A stretch of DNA of 64,000 bases from positions 4,433,001 to 4,497,000 of the forward strand of contig JBANDB010000007.1 of assembly GCA_037576215.1 (NCBI GenBank). The letters are read 5' to 3'. The notes beneath the pieces are model-generated. The model was not told the origin of the DNA, did not search any database, and saw only the letters and a list, made by a program, of their open reading frames with translations. Source of the DNA: Armillaria gallica. Lineage: Eukaryota > Basidiomycota > Agaricomycetes > Agaricales > Physalacriaceae. Positions 10,987 to 21,891 of this stretch are shown here, piece after piece; positions within the stretch are counted from its first letter, which is position 1; every line of letters begins with the position of its first letter. A program made the position numbers and the translations under genes.

Positions 10987-13107
10987 TCAGTCTACCCTGC
11001 AAAGTCCGTCTTTGTCCCACTTATCACTACGAACTCCCGCTGCCACAATAAACAGGTCCTTTGGATCATACCTCCTTTTGATATCTTAGAGCCGTGGATA
11101 ATTGGGTCCGAAGAACGTGGTCTTGAAGTCCTCTTCCAAAGAATCGGCCTCATTAGAGTATGCGGCGCCAGGTGATCCAGCGATCTGTTCAAGGATAGGC
11201 AGCTGGGAGTCCTTGAATGTGTTCTGAATGGACGAAATATTTGACAGTGATGTGAAGTCTTCCCAAGTGTTGGCAAGGATAATCTAAAAAAAAAAGGTTA
11301 TATCGCTTTGAAGGACAGACAAATGTTCGTACATGTGTCTTCGCTGTTCGCCATGCGGGATGAACAGCAGAGTCAATGCGTGCATTTTCCGATACCTTGC
11401 CTGTGATTACTGTCAAGTGAGTACAGAGAACTTCTTGTGCAATTATACGGTTCCTACCTCCCGCAACTAAGAGTCCAAGGACACTATGTTCATTATAAAG
11501 CTTATTACAGTCGAATTATCAACAGACATTGAAAAGATAACTCACGCAGCAGCCCCAGCATCCAAAAGCTGGGTATACACATGGCCGAAAGTGTCAGGAT
11601 GATCGCGATACGCATTTGCTGGGATAAGTCTTGAACCTACCACACCGTTCGAGCCAGCTACATCGTCGACTTCTGTTACCCCGTCGTTGATGTTAACTTC
11701 GTTGAATTGCTGCTCGACGATCTGTCCAAACTCCTCCGCATCATCTAGGAATGGCTTCAGAGCAGCAGCAGCAGCATCCGAAGATATTCTAGGGAAATAT
11801 GAAACCAAGGAGAGCGTGTGTGCATCTGCCGTAAAAAATTGGCCCACGTGTAGATCGTCCCAATCAAAGATATGCTTGGCGTGCGTCGCTATGATCGATC
11901 CAATCGCTACAGTGTCGTTAGCGACTATCGATACTTGCGAAATTGTGGCATTGAAAGTGGGGAATGTACGGAATGTGGCTGACACGATAACACCCCATGA
12001 TCCTGCACCGCCTCCTCGTAATGCCCAGAACACTGGTAGGACATCAGAAAGTCGGTAAAGCTAGAAGAAAGCGGGGCACTGACGATCGGTGTTTTGTTTT
12101 TCGTTCACCTTCAGATATGTTGAATTAGCAGTCACGACTTCAAACTCTGTCATTCTCGTTAGTAAGAGATTTACAGTGAAAGGTTAAGGCTTACCGAGGA
12201 CGTTTTCTGCAGCTAAGCCCAACAGTGGCGAGAGCATTGAATAGCCGCCTCCCTGAATGTAGCCGCCAGCAGCAACGACAGTCGCTGCAACACCACCGAC
12301 AAGGATCTTGCCTTGCTCCTTGGCTGCCTGATACAAAGTGTTCAAGGGTACTCCACTCCCAACAGTGACAGCTGATCCTTCGTCGCGCCCGCTGACAGTA
12401 AAGTTCTCAGCAAAGGTGATATTTTGAAACTTGTGCGTCGAAATAAGAAGCGAATCTCGCGCAGTCGAGCGTCCCAGAAGGTCGTGGCCAGATGCCTTAA
12501 CCGCCAGTCGAAGGTTGTGAGTGCTTGAAAAAGCGACGGCAATCTTTATTGATATCAGTTCCTGTGGGGTCGCTCAACGATAAACTTAGTGATTCGATTA
12601 CCTGCACGTCTTCGACAGATTCTGCTAAAATAGCGTATAAGGGAATATTGCCCTGACCACAATTTGTCGAATTCCTCAGGCATATAGACGGGGCAATGGA
12701 TTCAAAATCCTGAGGAAAGACGAAATTAGTATCAGTGATCATTTGACACAATGAAAAAAAGTTCACTTGTTCCCAATTGACCTGCCAAAGAGTCAGGATC
12801 CTTAGCACGGTAGTTCGACGGTTAAAAATTATCGCACGAAATTCATGGCTCCAGGTATATCGGCGCGAAAAGACGCGCTGGTCCATTCCGCGTCAGTGCA
12901 GCCGCCGTGCGTATCGCAAAACTGGGCTGATGGGATCGCTTTGACAAGTCTGCCAGAGATAGAGGAATTCAGACCATCCCATTCTTCACCAGACGGAAAG
13001 CTTGGGTCTCCAGGAACTGTTCGACAAAAGTGGGCGCCGGTGAACGACACGTAGAGAAAGAGTACGGCACTGAGTTGTTCGAGTACCAGAAAAGTCAGTC
13101 GCGCCAT
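10987..13107 (-). CDS. Secreted FAD-linked oxidoreductase (berberine-bridge-enzyme-like)
   Basis: Nine exons (13107-12838, 12781-12767, 12709-12602, 12543-12195, 12146-12084, 12032-11546, 11483-11458, 11409-11333, 11283-10987) give 563 aa in one frame. A signal peptide is likely (residues 1-24), followed by the family N-terminus with [12 protein letters not shown]. The FAD-binding part shows [13 protein letters not shown] (H151) and [20 protein letters not shown] (229 on), then [18 protein letters not shown]. The C-terminal substrate/BBE part ends with [17 protein letters not shown] and YDPKDLFIV. The second exon is only 15 bp. Such enzymes oxidise alcohols, sugars or secondary metabolites outside the cell using covalent or tight FAD; the substrate cannot be told. 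The gene lies 575 bp from, and divergent to, the Ase1 gene. Confidence 0.9.
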
Positions 13108-13187
13108 ATTGGGGGACCCTGAAGACTGGCATTCCTTTCTATACCCGGGCTGGAGGTGATAGTAAATCTGTTTAATAGCCTGACGAG

Positions 13188-13193
13188 TATATA
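13188..13193 (-). promoter_or_regulatory. TATA-like box of the FAD oxidoreductase gene
   Basis: TATATA sits about 80 bp upstream of the ATG at 13,107 on the coding strand. A second AT-rich word, TATAGAAA, is about 30 bp upstream. Both are plausible core-promoter elements by position only. Confidence 0.4.
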
Positions 13194-13681
13194 GGGCACT
13201 GCCTTGAGGCCCTCGAGCTGTCATAGTTACACCAAAGTTGGCATAATTTCTCCCGCAGCTCAATTTCGGTAAAACGAATTGGCCGGCTGACATTGTTACA
13301 GAAAAATCTGCCCGTTAAGGGCACGTGTCGTAGTTTTGCTCGCGCTATGCGTGTGTGGGTACGGTTAAACGGTCGTACACCTTGGCCCTTGGGAAAGACT
13401 GGCACATGACCGGTCAATTCGGTAACCCGCAGGACCGGTTGCCCTGTGTTCGTTTTCCGTCTCCGACTCGTACTCAGTGGAATAGGTATGGGCAGATGTA
13501 GATAGAAGTAGACAGGCTTTTCGTGGTCTTCGCGGCGTGGGAAAACCATATCTGCTGATCAATCATACCATCACGTGATGTTCGACGCGATATCGGAATT
13601 GGAAATTAATCATTTGTTGACCAGTTACCTCATTACGACATTCACGAGTAGCTCTGCTTCCAGCAATCTACGACAACCGAT

Positions 13682-16134
13682 ATGGCGCTTCCTCTTCTTA
13701 CATCTTTACTGAACTCTCTCCATTCCCACCTGCAAGCCCAAACTCAACTACTACCAACGCTTCATGCTCAGCTTGGTCTCCCTCCGACGGCTCTAGAAGA
13801 GGAGCTTCTCGCGATACAAGAGAACCTGATGAAAAGCGTTGAAAGCCAAATCGAATCTCGTCGGAAAGAGGTCGAAATGTGGACCGAGAAGTGTGAGGCA
13901 GTGGAGGAGAATTGTTCTTGCTATACAAGGGCACTGGGTGGAAATATCAAGTCGACGGGCAGTAGTATCGGGGAGCTGAGGAAAGAGAAGGCTCTTCCAA
14001 GACGATATGAGATGCTCTCTGAGCACCAGGAGAAGCTACGGCAGGTTCGTGGCTCCGCTATGAACTACGATTGCCCTGAGTTCATCTTGACCATAGCTGT
14101 ATCATACCAAACTCGAACAATTAACGACACTCACCAACCGCATCAATGTTTTGGCTCGCACGCTGGGACACGATTTCTTCGCGTACGATATCATAGAAGC
14201 TACTGGTTTTTCCGGGTCGGACGACACAGATCCTACGGTAAACCGCGACGTGACGCCGGAAAGGTTTTCCAAGTTGGAGAAAGAACTCGTTCGCGGGAAA
14301 TCAGAAGTTGTAAGTTTATACATGACCTCGTTGTTATCTACTCCTTATGGTTTCTTTAGTCGAAGCGCCTGTCCCAACTATCCGCTACATTTGTCCAGAT
14401 TGACTGGTTGTATACTGAACTTGGGATGCCACCAACAACGACCGATGACCCACCATCAATATTTTCGACATCTTCTCCTATGCCGTCTCTCTCCCTCTCA
14501 CGCGCAACTGCCTCGTTAGGAAGTAGTTGCATGGATCCGTTCACGATATCAACGCCCACCCCTGCTTCGCGGAATCAATCTCTCATGTACCACCATGAAG
14601 AAATGTCGGACGCAGATTATCGCCGTATCTTCGCTCATTTCGTGGCCAAGGTTGAAGAGGCTGAAGACGAGGGACTATCTGAAAGCCAGGGAGTACCCAT
14701 AGGACTGGAGAAGGTTGATCCAAACCCTGGTCTTCTAAAGTGGGCGGAGAACCTTCGGGCATCCTTAGAGGAAACCAAGCGCCGACGAGAGGCACACATA
14801 CAGGCCATGTTCGATGAGCTTGAAGGTCTCTGGAACCGACTAGGTGTCTCTGATGCGGATATGGACGCATTCGTAGAGGCGCACCGCGGAAGCACAGAGG
14901 AAACCGTTAGGGAATACGAAGAAGAGCTGGAGAGGATGTTGGAAATAAAGAGAGAACAGATGGGGTCCTTCGTTGCAAGCGCAAGAGAAGAGATTACGAA
15001 ACTTTGGGATGATCTGCTAGTAGGTGAAGAGGAACGAGCCGACTTTGCTCCATTCGCAGATGGTGAGTATCTCCGTTGTCTCTTGATTCATGTTTACTGA
15101 TTTTTTTCATAGACGAATGTACTGAAGAGCTCCTGATGATACATGAAGAAGAAATTAAACGATTGAAGGAGGAGAAACGAATGAAGGCGCCTCTTTTGGC
15201 CGGCATCAAGAAGTATTTCGAGATCTGCGAGGAAGAAAAGGAACTGGCAGCGGCAGCGTCTGATCAGTCACGTCTATTTGGACGAGGTGCGCGCGATCCA
15301 GGTCGACTCCTCCGAGAAGAGAAGATGAGAAAGAGAGTATCCAAGGAGAAACCTCGGGTACGTTCTCCAGGTCCTTGACGTTGTGTGCTTCACTAATGTT
15401 TCTGTCTCTATCAGCTCGAACGAGACCTTGTCGCCTCTATACCTACCTGGGAACAAGAAGCTGGTCGTCCGTTCTTAGTATACGGTGAATCGATCCTGCA
15501 AGCTCTGATGGCCACTGTCAGCAACGCCGAACAGGAGAACAAACGGAAGCCTGCCCGAGCTGGGTCTGTTCCTCCACGAGCTACAACGCCTGTCAATCAT
15601 TCCTATGCGCCGGCGAAGAGTGGCGTTGTAACTCCAGCAGTGCGGCCGGCAGGAACCAGCGCCCAATCTGTGCCCAATAAACGAATGAAGCTAAGTGAGT
15701 CGACGGGACCGCAGCGAGCACCTCTTGGCGTATCTCGGGCAGGGAACGGTGCAGGAAGACCAGCGTCGCCCTCGAAGATACCTGGATCCAAATACCAGAC
15801 ACCAACATCGCTGCCCCGACCGATAGCAATGCCTGTACCGAAGCCTGGTACGCAGCATCATGCCCTCGGACACGGTCGCGTCCCAAGTAGTGGAATACTG
15901 TATGGCGGTGCCGGTGGCTATGGTCCTGCTGGCATACGGAGTGCTAGTGCAGTATCGTCGTATAATGCGACGAGACTCGTGAGCAGCGGGACTACTGGAC
16001 TGGCGAAGAAGGCATCGAGGGCGAGACGGGAGAGCTTTAAGCCGCGACCGAGCGTGGATACAACTGACGTTGGCCATGGTCCAGCGCGGTGGACTGGGCT
16101 CGCATCGAGTGTCAAGGAGGAAGATGAGTATTGA
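13682..16134 (+). CDS. ase1: Ase1/PRC1/MAP65-family microtubule-bundling protein
   Basis: Exons 13682-14044, 14097-14309, 14360-15062, 15113-15357 and 15415-16134 give 747 aa. The N-terminal half is helical (LLTSLLNSLHSHLQAQ, ELLAIQENLMKSVE, LYHTKLEQLTTLTNRI), as expected for the dimerising rod. The spectrin-like microtubule-binding domain is recognisable in ITKLWDDLLVGEEERADFAP, CTEELLMIHEEEIKRLKEEK, APLLAGIKKYFE, GRGARDPGRLLREEK and SIPTWEQEAGRPFLVYGES. The last ~200 residues are basic, Ser/Pro-rich and disordered. The family crosslinks antiparallel microtubules at the anaphase spindle midzone and is usually controlled by Cdk and Aurora phosphorylation of this tail; the tail here has many SP/TP sites. 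Confidence 0.93.
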
Positions 16135-16659
16135 TATCGAGTAATGGCTTCTTTTATATTGTACGTTCGTCATGATATTTTCCCTTTATTTGCCGATGAC
16201 TTATTGCATATGTTTTAACACCTCTTCAGTTTTTGTTAATGATCTATGTTTGTATTATATGCATGGTAACAGGAGTACTTCTTGATCGCTTACTTTACCT
16301 CCGAAGCGCATCTATCCCGGACCCTGGTGCAACTTGAATAAGTCGGTATGAGCAAGACAAGGAGTACGCAAAGGTTATCTATCAATAAACTCCAAAAGCG
16401 GGGAAGAGCAGCGCGACGCTGGAGACTCACGAGTTTCTGTGTTGGGCAGCTGGGGGTGCTTCTGACTTTAGCTTCCAGCCCCGGGCCCCGCCCCCGGTAC
16501 GGTGCAGGGACCACCACATGTTCGAGTTCAATAACCAGATGAATTTTTGATTTTCCGGCCTGGCTGACGCGTAATTTTTGTTTTCCTACCATGGTGACAG
16601 GTAATGGTTCGTGGTTCTAGAAATCTGAGCTCAAGCACAGATCGTTTCCTGCACATGAT
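16135..16659. other. Ase1 3' flank and upstream of WD40 relic
   Basis: No gene is supported. The F-box end expected upstream of the WD40 relic is not visible here. Confidence 0.4.
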
Positions 16660-17795
16660 TCATCGGTTGTGACATGCTTGATATTTTCCCATGGTCGTAT
16701 CATCTCTGCCTCGGACGGCCATTCCATTCATGTATATTGCCCTACGACTGGCGATCTACTTCGATCCCTTGACGGGCATCAAGGAGGCGTCTGGGCGCTG
16801 GCCGCAACTAAGGATACTCTCGTCAGCGGTTCGATGGATCGTACGCTGAGGATCTGGGACCTGACTACTGGTCGCTGTAGGCACGTTTTTGGCAGTCATA
16901 CCAGCACTGTACGATGCCTCACCATCGTAAAACCGGGGTGGGTAGATGTGGAGCAAGAGTCCGGAGTCGCGACAAAGGAGAAGTGGCCCAAACGATCTGT
17001 CATTGTCACTGGAAGTAGAGATCACTCCTTGAGGGTTTGGACACTTCCGAAACCAGGTGAAGCCGAGTATCACTGCTACGGTTCGGAGGATGCAGACCTG
17101 GATTCTGAGGATGTCTGTAAGTCTGTTAGATTACATACTATTCTACGCTGTTGTAATTTCACCATCAGGACGCCGAAGAGAATCCTACCATAGGTTACAT
17201 CTCGAAGGCCATGAACAGGCTGTGCGAGCATTAGCAGCTAGAGGACGTACCCTAGTTTCAGGAAGCTATGACTGCAATGTTCGTGTTTGGGATATAATCA
17301 CTGGAGAGTGTAGATCCGTCTTGACCGGACACACTCAGAAAGGTTCGTGCATCTATGGACGGAACAGTTCGCGTGTGGAATCTACGGACCGGACAATGCC
17401 AACATACCTTGATGGGACATACTTCGCTGGTCGGTCTTTTGGGACTGTTGCCTTCCTATCTGATTTCTGGAGTTGCTGATGCGACGCTACGTATTTGGGA
17501 TCCGGACACTGGCGAGTTGAAGCATACTCTTGTCGCTCACACAGCAGATCCGATGGAGCGCTAAAGTTGTGGGATATTCACGACGGAACTGTCGTAAAAG
17601 ACTTGTTGACGGGTATCACGAGTGTATGGCAGGTAGTTTTTGAAGGCCGATGGTGCGTTAGCGAACGGCACTACGGTGCTCGATGTTTGGGACTTCGGGG
17701 ACACCGATATAGATAGGTCTCCCAAGGGGAGTTATAACGATGACTTTACTGATGATAAAGATGAACATGGAGAAGTGGGATTCGTGCCACCGTAG
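16660..17795 (+). pseudogene. Truncated Cdc4/Pop1-like WD40 gene
   Basis: Plus-strand pieces read SSVVTCLIFSHGRIISASD, SLDGHQGGVWALAATKDTL, RLHLEGHEQAVRALAARGRT, DGTVRVWNLRTGQCQHTLMG, HTSLVGLLGLLP, then LLTGITSVWQVVFEGRW and VLDVWDFGD. These match the WD40 propeller of Cdc4-type F-box proteins, the SCF substrate receptors. The N-terminal F-box half is missing. Splicing the intron at 17117-17168 in the only frame that keeps the downstream homology gives a TGA. Homology jumps with loss of about 15 codons near 17,340 and of more than 15 codons near 17,545, and there is a one-base shift near 17,655. The reading ends at TAG 17793-17795. I read it as a dead partial duplicate. Confidence 0.85.
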
Positions 17796-18395
17796 AGCCC
17801 AGGCCCGAGAACGGCTACAGGTAGTTTCTTGCGTATCTTTTCGTTCAGTGTGATATATAGTTATCTGGGTATTGTAATGTGAGGATCGGGACGGATAGCT
17901 ATGAGAAATCATGCTTCTGACTGTAAATAATGATCACGTTCGAGCTGTTTGGACATGATCCTGGCCCGTGCGAACAGCAGACGTTTGGTGAGAATAGGTC
18001 CAATAGGTCACTTTGGGAAGAAGTTCGATGGGTTGACATTGGACCATCGGGTTTGATGCAGTTGGATCGGACGCGGTCCACCGGAAAATCACCTGAAAGC
18101 CCATAAGCCGGTTTCGACCCTATGATTCACTTGATAGTGTACGTACCGGAACGCTGGATGACACCTCTATGCTTACCAGTAAGCTGGTCACTCCCTTCAA
18201 TTCTAAGCAGTAAATTCATGCCGGCGGATGTTAATCCTGCGTAGACTACGGCACTCTGGATGGATGCCGCAACGACACGACAGCACGGCAGTACGTATGG
18301 CTTACAGAAGGTAGGAGAGTCATGCTATTTATAGCGCATAGAACAATTCATGGGTCCAGAGAACTGGTCTTTTACAACCGTGACGCTGCCCACAA
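17796..18395. other. Intergenic between WD40 relic and SDR
   Basis: No gene is supported. The segment probably contains the promoter of the dehydrogenase. Confidence 0.4.
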
Positions 18396-19465
18396 ATGCC
18401 ATTCGATTTTTCAGAAGCTGCAAAGCGACAGGCCGTTCCGCTACCTGCCCTCGAGAGGACCGATCTATCAGGCATCACGGCTGTAGTGACTGGTGCGAAT
18501 ACAGGTACGAATCCTTTCTTATCATGGCCAATGGAAATGCGACGAACTTTCGTTTGAAGGCATCGGATACGAAGTAGCCAAGTACCTTGCTGACAGTGGA
18601 GCGTCCAAAGTGATATTGGCGTGTCGAAATGAAGAGAAAGGCAGGGCAGCCGCATCGAGTCTTGGGAGCATCGTCGAGTATCGACATTTGGATTTAGCTT
18701 CGTTCTCCTCGGTACATGAATTCGTGCAAGCGTTCAAAGCGAGTGGGATGCCCTTGCACCTTCTTGTGAATAACGCAGGGATGCATAGCGTGGGCAAGCA
18801 GACCACTGAAGATGGGCTGGACCTGCTGTAAGGCACCTTCCTCAACCATAATGTGGCGACGCTAACATGCTTGCAGGATGCAGGTTAATCATGTCAGTCC
18901 TTTCCTGCTCACCCTTCTCCTCCTCCCTGTCATGGAAGCATCCCCTCTAAGCCGTATAATCTGGGTCACAAGCGACGGAGCCGTCATTCCTGAGTTTCCC
19001 CAGTCAAGCGAGGCTCGTCCCATTGGCGCTCTCTGTGCCCTACAGTTCAAACCAGAGGAAGAGCACATCCTGTACTTTACCTCGAAATTGCTCAACATAA
19101 TGTGCTGTGCAGAGCTAGCCCGCCGCACACAGGTGAAGGTAGCGGCAGCACATCCTGGGTTGGTGGCGACTGAGCTGGGCAAGAAAGATATACGCGGGGA
19201 GAATTTCCAGCCGGTCGATTTGGAGGCAAGATGGGGGATAAAGCCGCGGAGTCCAGCAGAGGGCGCGAAAACCGTACTCGTACCCGCAACGTATGATGCG
19301 TCAGTTGTATGGGGCCAGGATGGAGGGATGCCTATTTTCGATCATATGGAGCGCGCTGAATATCCATCCAAGGCGACAGACGAATCTTTGAGGCGCAAAG
19401 TGTGGGAGGATACTGTGAGACTCATGGGTCTCAGCGCCGGGCAACTTGGAGAGAGATTTCTCTAA
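18396..19465 (+). CDS. Short-chain dehydrogenase/reductase (retinol-dehydrogenase/WWOX-like)
   Basis: Exons 18396-18504, 18560-18827 and 18877-19465 give 321 aa. The Rossmann fold is intact: TGANTGIGYEVAKYLADSGA (dinucleotide loop TGxxxGIG), a CRNEEKG segment after beta-2 that suggests NADP preference, LDLASFSSV, and NNAG at the end of beta-4. Catalytic residues are visible as Ser in WVTSDGAV and YxxxK in YFTSK. The active-site tail HPGLVATELGK is also present. The start at 18396 (MPFDFSEAAKRQ) is the only ATG in frame with the first exon. There is no signal peptide and no obvious membrane segment. The substrate is unknown; fungal relatives reduce or oxidise a wide range of carbonyls and alcohols. 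Confidence 0.9.
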
Positions 19466-20154
19466 ATTGGATATGTTTTAGTTCGTCGTACTGCTATAGG
19501 CCAGGAAAGCGCCATTGTATTTGTAACGGGGGTACGTACTACCAGGTTTTAGTGTTTTGTCACGGTGAATAATTCCAGAATCGGGTTGGATACTAAGGAG
19601 GCATCAAAGAGGATATATGGAGCAGTGGTTACACCATACCGGGCTCTGAGAAATGATACATAGGACTTCCAAAACACAGAGCTTCTCCAAGGCGTTGGTT
19701 GTGGATGGAATAGCAGACATAATATTTTCCTATCCAAACACTGTGAAAATGAGGCGAACTTTAGTTAGTACACCATGAAGTAGCGGAAGGTTGGCAAATA
19801 CGAGGTGGGGAGAATCTGAGGCCTGAATATTGAACATCGGATCTCGAGTTGACAGATATTGAGGAGCCAGTTAGAACAGTATGATGACACGACGTCGCAC
19901 GCGAGAAAGTGGTAAACAACCTAGGTCGTCCCGGGACCCCTAGGCCCTAATACCGCGCAGTTGGACCGGTCCGAAGTACACACGTGATATTCACCTGACC
20001 TTATCACAGCCGCCCGCCAAAAGTTCGCCTTTCTACGTTTCTACGTTTCTCACTTGCAAGTTGCAACTAGGGCGGTCAGACATAGGGTCACCACTCTAGG
20101 TCGGTAGCAGCCATGGATATCTCGACGAGCAGGAGCCTGAGAGATACTAACACC
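19466..20154. other. Intergenic upstream of F-box-like gene
   Basis: No gene is supported. A CT-rich stretch around 20,010-20,060 may be the promoter or leader of the gene at 20,155. An upstream in-frame ATG at 20,113 would add 14 residues not seen in other family copies. Confidence 0.4.
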
Positions 20155-21109
20155 ATGGCCACCTTCCCTCCAGAGCTCGTGGAAATAATCGTTCACGAAA
20201 TATGGCATACTGAAATGCCCTCTATCGTCCGACAGTCCTTCATGACAACTTGCCCCCGGGTTAACCGAACATGGAAATCTGTCTACGCCCCTATCGCCTC
20301 TCAGGATGTCTACATCCCCAGCCTCGCCTATATATACTACCTATGCGACATAGCCGGACGCCAGAAGTCCATCATATACCATGATCTTATCCCCCGACTT
20401 ACCCGTACTATCACCTGCTTCGTCGATCTCCGAGAGAAAGGAAGGGAAAGCGCTGTAAAGGAAGTTTACATCCTTCTCATGAGGCTACCTAACGACATTG
20501 GTCTCAGAGCTCTTTTTCCACAAGTTCCCTCTATATCCTTTCAGCTCAGTCGCATCGGTCGTTCCAGCTATTTAGGGAATGAAATACGTGGTCTTCCCGT
20601 TCACATTCGCTACGACCGTTTCCTGTCTCAATGCTGTAATGATGCAGGCGAAGAAGGGTATCTACGAATGGACATACATGTATCCATTAAGACGGATTCG
20701 CCTCGCTTAAAAGTGTCACCTCACCTCTTGGACGACTTGCGCAATGCTGGTTTGGGTCCTCCGAGGTTGTTTGGATGGTCCAATGTATATGGGGAGTATG
20801 AGACACTGTGCTGTGGTGTCTTCTATTCCTACGTAAAATCGTACGTGCGTGAGTACCAGGGGGATATGAAGGCTATTAATCGGCATTTGTGGATGGCTTC
20901 CAAACGATCTCAGAGTACGTGGGTGGTCTTCTGTTTGATTAGTCTCACATCCATTTTTAGAAATGAGCGCGAGGTTACTGTCTGCTCCCCATCATTACCG
21001 GGAATATAGGCAGTTGCAGTGGTCGTTTCCCACTTTCTCTTTTCGGTACACAGTATATTATCAAGCCTATAGGAAGGGATGGCCCCTCATTAACTTGAAT
21101 ATAGTATAA
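20155..21109 (+). CDS. F-box-like multicopy family protein, intact copy
   Basis: Exons 20155-20914 and 20961-21109 give 302 aa. The N-terminus MATFPPELVEIIVHEIW looks like the start of a degenerate F-box of the kind common in Agaricomycete families. The rest (ASQDVYIPSLAYIYYL, RTITCFVDLREKG, IHIRYDRFLSQ-type motif, YSYVKSYVREYQGDMKAINR) is shared only with the other copies in this window, so I cannot assign a function. The start at 20155 equals the start of the copies at 33,123 and 10,352. The 46-bp intron near the 3' end is conserved in position among copies. Related copies or pieces lie at 1-458, 6.9-7.3, 8.2-10.4, 32.2-33.1, 33.9 and 56.7 kb. An F-box role in SCF ubiquitin ligases is inference. 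Confidence 0.75.
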
Positions 21110-21690
21110 CTTGGAAGACGAGAGCACGCGCACAGATTCAGATTCCAGATTCTAACTGCACACCAAAATATAGGTGAAGAAACATCGATAGATAAAGTGG
21201 ATCTGCCTGATTACGGAGACGATCTGACGTGCGCTGTGACTGCTTCATCGAGCTCGAGCCATATGTCAACTCCTAGTGGCGTCCTGGATTGATTTGGAGG
21301 GTAATAGACGAGTTGTATGCCCACATGCCGGTGCAACAAGGGCAGGTGCAGCTCAGGCATCCATTTGAAGGGCATAACTGCAACATTCATCTTAGTTCAG
21401 CGCAAGGGTAGTTTTATGTCAGAATGTTATTTTTTTTGAAACGATCACACAGTAGAAGTCCATATCCCGTTCAGAGAGTGCACGCATTGACGTGCTCCGA
21501 CGAGAATTGTGCCGCTTGGAATTGAAGTGGGCTAACGAGGCGAAAGAAACCAGGAATAATTAAGTCAGGTCTGTCCCAATCTGTACCCACAGCGAGTTTC
21601 TCATCCCGCATAGCTTTCTACTTCAAGGGGATAAGTGCTAGAAGATGAAGTAGTCACTATGCTGATTTTTTTAGTAAATTCTTAAGCTAG
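21110..21690. repeat. Repeat downstream of F-box-like gene, inverted copy at 34.0-34.5 kb
   Basis: Blocks match in reverse complement between 21,120-21,690 and about 33,990-34,500: for example TCGATGTTTCTTCACCTATA read in reverse here against TCGACGTTTCTTCACCTATA at 34,429, and the GAAACTCGC and AACGATCAC words. In both places it lies 3' of an F-box-like copy or relic, so the two were probably duplicated together. No coding content is recognised. Confidence 0.7.
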
Positions 21691-21891
21691 CTCCGCACTT
21701 AGTCTTTGGCAACTGTACTGCGAAACACATTTGAGTTCATATCCATAACCCGTCTGGAACCAAAGACTTTAGAATTTAGAAAACCGGTTTGCGGTCCCGA
21801 TCAAAGAAGACGCGTAGAACGCGAGGAGTCAATTTACATATATAGACTTGTAGTAAGGAATTTGTTGAAGCTATGCTGCTTAGATCGGTAA

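Noticed and set aside
12342..12542. 66-aa minus-strand frame in the FAD oxidase gene
   Set aside because: It is an out-of-frame shadow of exon 4, whose true frame contains [13 protein letters not shown].
16460..16530. GC-rich block as a possible tRNA or structured RNA
   Set aside because: I could not fold a cloverleaf, and the GGTTCGAAT-type T-loop is missing.
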